A stretch of DNA of 13,301 nt from Candidatus Tenderia sp. (GTDB lineage: Bacteria; Pseudomonadota; Gammaproteobacteria; Tenderiales; Tenderiaceae), in the NCBI GenBank assembly GCA_030148045.1, contig JASBUE010000281.1:1-13301 (forward strand), read 5' to 3'. This document shows, piece by piece, positions 6,607 through 13,301 of this stretch. A program made the translations under genes and the position numbers. Within the stretch, counting starts at the first letter, position 1. The number at the start of each line of letters is the position of its first letter. The notes under the pieces were generated by a model, which saw only the letters and a program-made list of their open reading frames with translations, was not told the origin of the DNA and did no database searches.

Positions 6607-7962
6607 ATGAGTTTTTCTTCTCTCGGCCTGGCCGATTCCCTGTTGCGCGCCGTAAACGAACAAGGTTACGACACACCGACGCCCATCCAGCTGCAGGCGA
6701 TTCCGCCGGTATTGTCCGGTCAGGATGTGATGGCGGCCGCGCAAACCGGTACCGGCAAGACCGCCGGCTTTACCCTGCCCTTGTTGCAGCGCCTGGCGGA
6801 CGGTCCCAAGGTCAAGGCCAATTCGGTCAGGGCCTTAGTGCTGACGCCAACCCGGGAACTGGCGGCGCAGGTGAGCGAGAGCGTGGTCACCTATGGCAAG
6901 TATCTGGCGCTGCGCTCCGACGTGGTTTACGGTGGGGTGAAGATCAATCCGCAGATGAAGAGTTTGCGCCGTGGTGTGGATGTGCTGGTGGCGACACCGG
7001 GGCGTCTGCTCGATCTTTATAGCCAGAATGCGGTGAAGTTTGATCAGCTGGAAATCCTGGTGCTGGACGAGGCGGACCGCATGCTCGACATGGGTTTTAT
7101 CAACGACATCCGCAAGATTTTGGCGTTGCTGCCCAAGCGGCGCCAGAATCTGCTGTTCTCGGCCACCTTCTCGGAAGAAATTCGCCGCCTCACCCGCGGT
7201 CTGCTGCACGAGCCGGTGCTGGTCGAGGTCGGCGCGCGCAACACTACCGCCGAACGGGTCACGCAGTCGGTGTTTGAGGTGGATAAGAGCAAGAAAACCG
7301 CGCTGCTGAGCCATCTGATCCGTGACAACAACTGGGATCAGGTGCTGGTCTTCACGCGCACCAAACACGGTGCCAACCGCCTGAGCCAGAAGCTGGCGCG
7401 CGACGGTGTAAAGGCGGCGGCGATCCATGGCAACAAGAGTCAGGGTGCCCGAACCAAGGCCTTGACCGATTTCAAGAACGGCAGGGTCAGGGTGCTGGTG
7501 GCCACCGATATCGCCGCGCGCGGCATCGACATCGACCTGTTGCCCCATGTGGTCAATTTTGAACTGCCCAACGTGGCGGAAGACTATGTTCATCGTATCG
7601 GCCGTACCGGCCGTGCCGGCAGTAACGGTGCGGCGATCTCGCTGGTCAGTGCCGATGAGGTGAAGTTGCTGGCGGGGATCGAGAACCTGATCAGGAGGCA
7701 GTTACCGCGCGAGACGGAGGTCGGTTTTGAACCGACTCAAGCCGTAGCGCTGACGCGCCTGGGTAGAACACCGGCGGCACCGAAACAGTCAGCGGCCCGA
7801 ACCGATGCGCTTGCGCCGAAAAAGCGCAGGCGGCCGAAACCGAAGGATCGGGCGGCCAAGCCGCGCGATAACGGCGGCAATTCAAAGCGTACCGAAGGCG
7901 CGTTTCAGCATAAACGTGGACGGCGCCCAGCCTTGAACGATTTGGGAGGCTCTGCATCCTAA
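6607..7962 (+). CDS. rhlE: ATP-dependent RNA helicase, DEAD-box, RhlE type
   Basis: Cytoplasmic DEAD-box RNA helicase, 451 residues, acting in ribosome assembly or RNA turnover. All motifs are present: Q motif (F3 to Q28, GYDTPTPIQ), motif I AQTGTGKT (45-52), Ia PTRELAAQ (81-88), TPGRLLDL (130-137), II DEAD (154-157), III SAT (185-187), the VFTRTKHGANRLSQKL segment typical of RhlE, V ATDIAARGIDI and VI HRIGRTGRAG (329-338). After about 370 comes a basic, low-complexity tail rich in Lys, Arg, Pro and Ala, likely for RNA binding. The ATG follows AAGAG about ten bases upstream. It converges on nudJ with only nine bases between the two stop codons and no clear terminator. RhlE is favoured over other paralogues by length and sequence; subfamily assignment is somewhat less sure than helicase function. 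Confidence 0.9.
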   Translation: MSFSSLGLADSLLRAVNEQGYDTPTPIQLQAIPPVLSGQDVMAAAQTGTGKTAGFTLPLLQRLADGPKVKANSVRALVLTPTRELAAQVSESVVTYGKYLALRSDVVYGGVKINPQMKSLRRGVDVLVATPGRLLDLYSQNAVKFDQLEILVLDEADRMLDMGFINDIRKILALLPKRRQNLLFSATFSEEIRRLTRGLLHEPVLVEVGARNTTAERVTQSVFEVDKSKKTALLSHLIRDNNWDQVLVFTRTKHGANRLSQKLARDGVKAAAIHGNKSQGARTKALTDFKNGRVRVLVATDIAARGIDIDLLPHVVNFELPNVAEDYVHRIGRTGRAGSNGAAISLVSADEVKLLAGIENLIRRQLPRETEVGFEPTQAVALTRLGRTPAAPKQSAARTDALAPKKRRRPKPKDRAAKPRDNGGNSKRTEGAFQHKRGRRPALNDLGGSAS

Positions 7963-7971
7963 GTTGTTACC

Positions 7972-8421
7972 TTAGATGTCGGCCAGCAGTGCGAGGGGAA
8001 AGCGCCGGCCGGCCCGGTAGTCCTCGATGCAGCGCCGGACCAGCGGGCTGCGCAGGCTCGGCGCCAGTTCGCCGAGTTCCTTTTCGCTGAGCCAGCGCGG
8101 CCCGACGATGCCGTCGTCAAGGGGATGGTCGGGATGGTATTGGCCCGCGTCGCCGCTGAAGCAGACGCGCAGGAAGGTGTCTCCCGAGTCGGGTTCGATC
8201 CAGCGATAGATGCCCACCAGGCCGGTGGGGATGAAGTCGTAGCCGGTTTCTTCCAGGGTCTCGCGGATGACGGCGTTGATGAGGCTCTCGCCCTCTTCCA
8301 GATGACCGGCAGGCTGATTGAATACGGTATGGGATTGCTGGCCGGTGTCTTCCTCTACCAGCAGGAACTTACCCTTATTCTCGATGACGGCGGCGACGGT
8401 GACGCGGGGTTTCCAGACCAT
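7972..8421 (-). CDS. nudJ: Nudix hydrolase NudJ-like
   Basis: Nudix pyrophosphohydrolase, 149 residues. In E. coli NudJ hydrolyses nucleoside di- and triphosphates and the thiamin precursor HMP-PP. The complete Nudix box fits GX5EX7REUXEEXGU: G39, E45, R53-E54, E57-E58, G60, Y61. The start MVWKPRVTVAAVIE and the segments FNQPAGHLEEGE and LVGIYRW agree with NudJ. It lies directly downstream of rluE, as in E. coli. The ATG at 8421 is inside the 3' end of rluE (47-base overlap), with a weak AAGAGA upstream, so translation is probably coupled. Stop is TAA. In E. coli mnmA follows; here the neighbour is a convergent helicase gene instead. Confidence 0.9.
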   Translation of the reverse strand: MVWKPRVTVAAVIENKGKFLLVEEDTGQQSHTVFNQPAGHLEEGESLINAVIRETLEETGYDFIPTGLVGIYRWIEPDSGDTFLRVCFSGDAGQYHPDHPLDDGIVGPRWLSEKELGELAPSLRSPLVRRCIEDYRAGRRFPLALLADI

Positions 8422-9013
8422 GTTTTTTGTCTCTTAGGCGTTTGGGTTTGCTGGCAGCTTGCAATAATTCGGGCGGGGAGCCCAGTACGCGCCACTGGCC
8501 GGGTTGGAGATCCTCCAGTTTCCAGGGACCGACGCTGACGCGGATCAGGCGCAGGGTGGGGTGGCCCACGGCGGCGGTCATGCGCCGCACCTGACGGTTG
8601 CGGCCCTCGCGGAGAGTGAGTTCGATCCAGCTTTCGGGAATATGGGCGCGGTAACGGATGGGCGGGTTGCGCGGCCAGACGGCGGGCGGCTCGATCAGGC
8701 GTGCGTCGGCCGGTTTGGTCATGCCGTCTTTCAATTTTACGCCGCGGCGCAGCCGTTCCAGGGCCGCTTCGTCCGGGATGCCTTCCACCTGGGCCCAATA
8801 GGTCTTGGCCATCTTGTGGCGCGGATCGGCGATGCGCTACTGCACGGCGCCGTTGTCGGTGAGGACCAGCAGCCCCTCGCTGTCGCTGTCCAGTCGGCCA
8901 GCGGGGTAAACGCCGGCCAGGTCGATATAGTCCGCCAGCGTGGCGCGGTCGTCGGCGTCGGTGAATTGCGAAAGGACGTTATAAGGTTTGTTGAAAAGGA
9001 TGATCTTGGCCAT
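8375..9013 (-). pseudogene. rluE: 23S rRNA pseudouridine synthase RluE, interrupted by an in-frame amber codon
   Basis: RsuA-family pseudouridine synthase. RluE makes pseudouridine 2457 in 23S rRNA of E. coli. The frame starts at ATG 9013 (MAKIILFNKPYNVLSQF) and includes the catalytic motif GRLDSDSEGLL (39-49, catalytic Asp D42). It reaches GAVQ at codon 58, meets TAG at 8837-8839, and continues without shift as RIADPRHKMAKTYW, WPRNPPIRYRAHIP and GRNRQVRRMTAAVGHPTLRL, all normal RluE segments. Apart from the amber the gene is intact, with 211 sense codons. The amber separates the catalytic Asp from the rest of the catalytic domain, so neither fragment should work alone. A restart at ATG 8812 would lack the active site. 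Single changes from CAG or AAG would create TAG. The basic C-terminus overlaps nudJ by 47 bases. It could be a true pseudogene, a sequence error, or a readthrough gene. Confidence 0.88.
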
Positions 9014-9025
9014 GTTCAGCGTGAT

Positions 9026-9055
9026 TTAGCGTGAGTCCGGTGGCAATGGTAGAAT
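9026..9055 (+). promoter_or_regulatory. Candidate extended -10 promoter of icd
   Basis: TGGTAGAAT (9047-9055) is an extended -10 element with five of six -10 matches. TTAGCG (9026-9031), 18 bases upstream, is a poor -35. Transcription from here would give a leader of about 28 bases before the ATG at 9090. It lies in the 76-base gap between rluE and icd. Confidence 0.45.
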
Positions 9056-9089
9056 ACGCGCCAATATTTTGAAAACACAGGAAGAACAA

Positions 9090-10346
<1,257 letters not shown>

Positions 10347-10365
10347 AGAACCTTCAGGTGCCAAT

Positions 10366-10406
10366 AAAAAACCGGCCATGATTATTGTTATTGTGGCCGG
10401 TTTTTT
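10366..10406. terminator. Bidirectional Rho-independent terminator between icd and cspD
   Basis: Thirteen-base perfect inverted repeat: 10366-10378 (six A, then CCGGCCA) pairs with 10394-10406 (TGGCCGG, then six T), around a 15-base AT-rich loop. The GC-rich stem is followed by a T-run on both strands, so it can end both the convergent icd and cspD transcripts. Confidence 0.92.
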
Positions 10407-10431
10407 TACGTGGCTTGATTGATTCAGATAA

Positions 10432-10665
10432 TCAGCTGTCGATTTCTTCCCTTTCCGATTCACCTTCCAGTTTGACAGAAGAGGCCAGGAAGCCCTTGGG
10501 ACCCTGTGTCACTTCGTACTGGACCTTCTGGCCCTGCTTGAGTGACTTGTAGCCCTCCATGTCGATTGAAGAGAAGTGGGCAAAAATATCATCACCACCT
10601 TCATCGGGGGCGATAAACCCATAACCTTTCGCGTTACTAAACCACTTAACTGTACCTTTGGCCAT
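10432..10665 (-). CDS. cspD: Cold-shock-domain protein CspD
   Basis: Single cold-shock domain protein of 77 residues that binds single-stranded nucleic acid. In E. coli CspD is induced in stationary phase and inhibits DNA replication. The RNP1-type motif KGYGFI (13-18) and RNP2-type DIFAHF (27-32) are present, followed by LKQGQKVQYEVTQGPKGFLAS. An acidic C-terminus (EGESEREEIDS) follows the domain. The ATG at 10665 is supported by GAGGA eight bases upstream and by the family start MAKGTVKWF; the open frame upstream to 10788 is untranslated leader. Position next to and divergent from clpS-clpA favours CspD over CspA-type paralogues. Confidence 0.92.
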   Translation of the reverse strand: MAKGTVKWFSNAKGYGFIAPDEGGDDIFAHFSSIDMEGYKSLKQGQKVQYEVTQGPKGFLASSVKLEGESEREEIDS

Positions 10666-11055
10666 ACTTACTTTCCTCGCGGTTAAAACGAAAAACATGC
10701 CGCCCAACATCGGCACCGCTGTATAGGATGTATAACTGCTTCCCCCCACTACAATCATTAATGTTGAACAAAAAGGTTGATAAGTCAAGAAATTGAAAAA
10801 GCTGTATTTTGTAGTTGCAAAATGTGTCGGGTGAAACTAAAGCTCCGTTCTATTTGTCCGATTTACTAAGTAAGCGAGTGGGGGTGTCCGGCATTGCTTG
10901 AAACCACTCTCGGGAATAGCGTTCGATCCAGGCGGCTCTTTCGGAAAAGCATGATTTCTTAATGTGTTGTGAAGGTTTTTAGACCGGAAATCGTGCCTGT
11001 GATTTTATGCTAGGATGAACTCATAACGGCTTCAATTGGTATAATCACGGCTATT
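10666..11055. other. Intergenic region between divergent cspD and clpS
   Basis: 390 bases, clearly more AT-rich than the surrounding genes. I see no convincing gene or RNA. It should hold the cspD promoter (possibly TTGACT on the minus strand, 10783-10788, with no good -10) and the clpS promoter near 11040. An 11-base palindrome, TTACT-A-AGTAA, lies at 10863-10873 and has no assigned role. Confidence 0.6.
11037..11045 (+). promoter_or_regulatory. Extended -10 promoter element immediately before clpS
   Basis: TGGTATAAT is a perfect TATAAT with the TG extension. A poor -35 (TGAACT, 11016-11021) lies 18 bases upstream. Initiation about seven bases after the -10 would place the transcript start within a few bases of the clpS ATG at 11056. 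Confidence 0.5.
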
Positions 11056-11376
11056 ATGAGTAACAAGACATCCCTACACAGCGATGAGGACCTAACGGTC
11101 CAGGAAGCACGGCCCAAGCTGAAACGACCCCCTTTGTATAAGGTCATTTTGCTGAACGACGATTACACACCTATGGAATTTGTTGTTCACATATTGGAGA
11201 GCTTTTTTGGCATGGGGCGTGAGAAGGCAACTCAAGTAATGCTCGAAGTGCACACGCGCGGTGCCGGCATATGTGGTGTGTTCTCACGCGATGTGGCCGA
11301 AACCAAGGTCAACCAGGTGAATGAATTTTCCCGGGAGAACCAGCACCCACTGAAGTGCACCATGGAGGAAGCCTAG
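11056..11376 (+). CDS. clpS: ClpA adaptor protein ClpS
   Basis: Adaptor that delivers N-degron substrates to ClpAP, 106 residues as in E. coli. After a flexible N-terminal tail of about 25 residues comes the ClpS core: PPLYKVILLNDDYTPMEFVV (the NDDYTPM motif forms part of the N-degron pocket), FFGMGREKATQVMLEVHTRG and CGVFSRDVAETKV. It ends KCTMEEA-TAG. There is no clear Shine-Dalgarno, and a perfect -10 sits just upstream, so the message may be nearly leaderless. clpA starts 42 bases after the stop codon, in the same frame, with no stop in between. Confidence 0.96.
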   Translation: MSNKTSLHSDEDLTVQEARPKLKRPPLYKVILLNDDYTPMEFVVHILESFFGMGREKATQVMLEVHTRGAGICGVFSRDVAETKVNQVNEFSRENQHPLKCTMEEA

Positions 11377-11418
11377 CAAGGCTGGCTATTTGATTGTGAC
11401 AGTGCCGGAGGTATCGTC

Positions 11419-13301
11419 ATGTTAAACAAGGAATTGGAATATACGCTCAACACTGCATTTCGTGAGGCAAGCGATAAGCATCACGAATTCATGACGGTGG
11501 AACATCTCCTGCTTGCGTTGCTGGACAACTCCGCGGCGGCTGGCGTATTGCACGCCTGCGGTGCCGATCTGACGCAACTCAAAAAAGAGCTGGCCGCATT
11601 TCTGGACGAGACCACGCCGGTGCTTTCCGCCGATGACAGCCGTGAGACCCAGCCGACATTGGGATTTCAGCGCGTATTGCAGCGTGCCGTGTTTCACGTG
11701 CAGAGTTCCGGCAAGGAAGAGGTGACCGGCGCCAACGTGCTGGTGGCCATCTTCGGCGAGCCGGACTCACAGTCGGTATATCTACTTAATGCACAAAACA
11801 TCTCGCGCCTGGATGTGGTCAATTACATTTCCCACGGCATTTCCAAAGTTTCCGGTGACGAGGACAGTGAAGGCTATGGACAGTCCGACGGCGAGGAGGC
11901 TGAAGGAGAATCCCCGGGCAAGTCGCCGCTGGAAAATTTCGCCACCAATCTCAACGAGCGCGCCCGGCAGGGCAAGATCGATCCGCTGATCGGCCGTGAT
12001 CACGAAATCGAGCGCACCATCCAGGTACTCTGTCGCCGGCGCAAGAATAACCCGCTGTTCGTCGGTGAGGCAGGTGTTGGTAAAACCGCGTTGGCGGAAG
12101 GCCTGGCAAAACGCATCGTGGATGGAGAGGTGCCCGAAGTGCTGTCGGGCAGCACGGTTTACGCATTGGACATGGGCGCCCTGCTTGCCGGTACCAAGTA
12201 TCGCGGCGATTTCGAGAAACGCCTCAAGGCGGTGCTGGCCCAGCTGCGCAAAAATCCCCACAATGTGCTCTTTGTCGACGAGATCCATACTATTATCGGT
12301 GCCGGCGCGGCATCGGGCGGGGTGATGGACGCCTCAAACCTGATCAAGCCAGCGTTGGCATCGGGCGAATTGAAGTGCATCGGTTCGACCACCTATCAGG
12401 AATATCGCGGCATCTTCGAAAAGGACCGCGCCCTGGCGCGCCGTTTCCAGAAGATCGACGTGCCCGAGCCGACGGTGGTCGAGGCGACCCAGATCCTGAT
12501 GGGACTCAAGTCGCGTTTTGAAGAGCACCACGGTGTCAAATACACCCGTCAGGCCATCAAGGCGGCGGTTGAGCTGGCTGACCGTTACATCAATGATCGT
12601 CATCTACCTGACAAGGCTATCGACGTCATCGATGAGGCGGGTGCGCGGCAGCGCATGTTGCCGCAGTCCAAGCGCAAGAAGACCATTGGCGTCAAAGATG
12701 TGGAGCAGATCGTCTACAAGATCGCGCGCATTCCGGAAATGCAGGTCGGCAGTTCCGATCGTGAAAAGCTGCGTACCCTCGAGCGGGATCTGAAGATGGT
12801 GGTGTTCGGTCAGGACCCGGCCATCGAATCCCTGGCAACGGCCATCAAATTGTCCCGTTCCGGGCTGGGGCACGAAGAGAAACCGATCGGTTCATTTCTG
12901 TTCGCCGGCCCCACCGGCGTGGGCAAGACCGAAGTGACCCGCCAATTGGCCAAGATCATGGGCATCGAGCTGATTCGCTTCGATATGTCGGAATACATGG
13001 AGCGCCATGCCGTGTCACGCCTGATCGGTGCGCCCCCGGGTTATGTCGGCTATGACCAGGGCGGTTTGCTGACCGATGCCATCAACAAGAACCCCCACGC
13101 GGTGCTGTTGCTGGATGAGATAGAGAAGGCCCATCCGGATGTCTTCAACCTGCTGTTGCAGGTGATGGACCACGGTACCCTGACCGACAACAACGGTCGC
13201 GAGGCCGACTTCCGCAATGTCATCCTGGTGATGACCACCAACGCGGGTGCCGAGCAGATGAGTCGTCCTTCCATCGGCTTTACCGGTCAGACCCATGTGG
13301 G
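11419..13301 (+). CDS. clpA: ClpA, ATPase subunit of the ClpAP protease, 3' end outside the window
   Basis: AAA+ unfoldase that feeds substrates into ClpP. About 627 residues are visible; the E. coli protein has 758. In order: N-domain with two Clp repeats (MLNKELEYTLNTAFREA and on, about 1-145), an acidic Ser/Gly/Glu linker (about 148-170), first AAA+ domain with GEAGVGKT and VLFVDEIHTI, then a second AAA+ domain with GPTGVGKT and LLLDEIEKAHPD. The small spacer after the first AAA+ domain lacks the long coiled-coil middle domain of ClpB, and the upstream clpS confirms ClpA. The ATG at 11419 has a strong GGAGGT six bases upstream. It very probably forms an operon with clpS. The sensor and C-terminal ClpP-contact regions fall outside the window. 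Confidence 0.97.
   Translation, partial: MLNKELEYTLNTAFREASDKHHEFMTVEHLLLALLDNSAAAGVLHACGADLTQLKKELAAFLDETTPVLSADDSRETQPTLGFQRVLQRAVFHVQSSGKEEVTGANVLVAIFGEPDSQSVYLLNAQNISRLDVVNYISHGISKVSGDEDSEGYGQSDGEEAEGESPGKSPLENFATNLNERARQGKIDPLIGRDHEIERTIQVLCRRRKNNPLFVGEAGVGKTALAEGLAKRIVDGEVPEVLSGSTVYALDMGALLAGTKYRGDFEKRLKAVLAQLRKNPHNVLFVDEIHTIIGAGAASGGVMDASNLIKPALASGELKCIGSTTYQEYRGIFEKDRALARRFQKIDVPEPTVVEATQILMGLKSRFEEHHGVKYTRQAIKAAVELADRYINDRHLPDKAIDVIDEAGARQRMLPQSKRKKTIGVKDVEQIVYKIARIPEMQVGSSDREKLRTLERDLKMVVFGQDPAIESLATAIKLSRSGLGHEEKPIGSFLFAGPTGVGKTEVTRQLAKIMGIELIRFDMSEYMERHAVSRLIGAPPGYVGYDQGGLLTDAINKNPHAVLLLDEIEKAHPDVFNLLLQVMDHGTLTDNNGREADFRNVILVMTTNAGAEQMSRPSIGFTGQTHV

Noticed and set aside
6835..7593. 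A 252-codon open frame antisense to the DEAD-box helicase, and a 168-codon one antisense to clpA (11782-12288)
   Set aside because: Same reason: the sense strand encodes all conserved motifs, and the antisense products have none.
9069..9089. Earlier TTG start for icd
   Set aside because: AGGAAG is placed correctly for the ATG at 9090 and would lie inside the coding region if TTG were used.
10921..10932. GTTCGATCC resembling a tRNA T-loop
   Set aside because: No matching T-stem, acceptor stem or anticodon arm can be folded around it.

Overview
The window looks like chromosomal core sequence from a GC-rich gammaproteobacterium. The evidence is gene content and order: a Zur-regulated znuA / zur-znuC-znuB locus with a classical gammaproteobacterial Zur box, an rluE-nudJ pair divergent from icd, and cspD divergent from clpS-clpA, as in Escherichia coli and relatives. 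Nothing in the window marks phage, insertion sequences, CRISPR or a genomic island. The species cannot be named from the sequence.

Layout. (1) 2-1303 (+): 3' part of an FTR1-type iron permease, cut by the left edge. (2) 1379-1756 (-): a small exported protein of unknown function built from three degenerate ~34-residue repeats, with its own terminator at 1301-1328. (3) 1850-3885 (-): an overlapping zinc operon, zur-znuC-znuB, facing the znuA gene at 3953-4882 (+). A perfect 15-base Zur operator core sits between them. (4) 4911-6422 (-): a flavodoxin-fold quinone oxidoreductase domain joined in frame to a UbiA-family prenyltransferase and broken only by one amber codon (6072-6074). (5) 6607-7962 (+): an RhlE-type DEAD-box RNA helicase. 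(6) 7972-9013 (-): nudJ and rluE; rluE also carries one in-frame amber codon (8837-8839). (7) 9090-10346 (+): NADP isocitrate dehydrogenase. A bidirectional terminator separates it from cspD (10432-10665, -). (8) 11056-11376 and 11419-window end (+): clpS and clpA, the adaptor and unfoldase of the ClpAP protease; clpA runs off the right edge.

How the genes work together. The zinc genes form a complete uptake system: periplasmic ZnuA, permease ZnuB, ATPase ZnuC and the zinc-sensing repressor Zur. ClpS and ClpA make up the N-degron branch of regulated proteolysis. In E. coli CspD is a stationary-phase inhibitor of replication, and it lies next to clpSA there too.

The most unusual signal is the behaviour of UAG. 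Two otherwise intact genes are each interrupted by a single UAG with no frameshift. In addition, clpS ends in UAG and is in the same frame as clpA through an open 14-codon linker. UAG also ends znuA, znuB and clpS at their normal family lengths, so a wholesale code change is not supported. Nonsense mutation, sequence error and partial amber readthrough all remain open.
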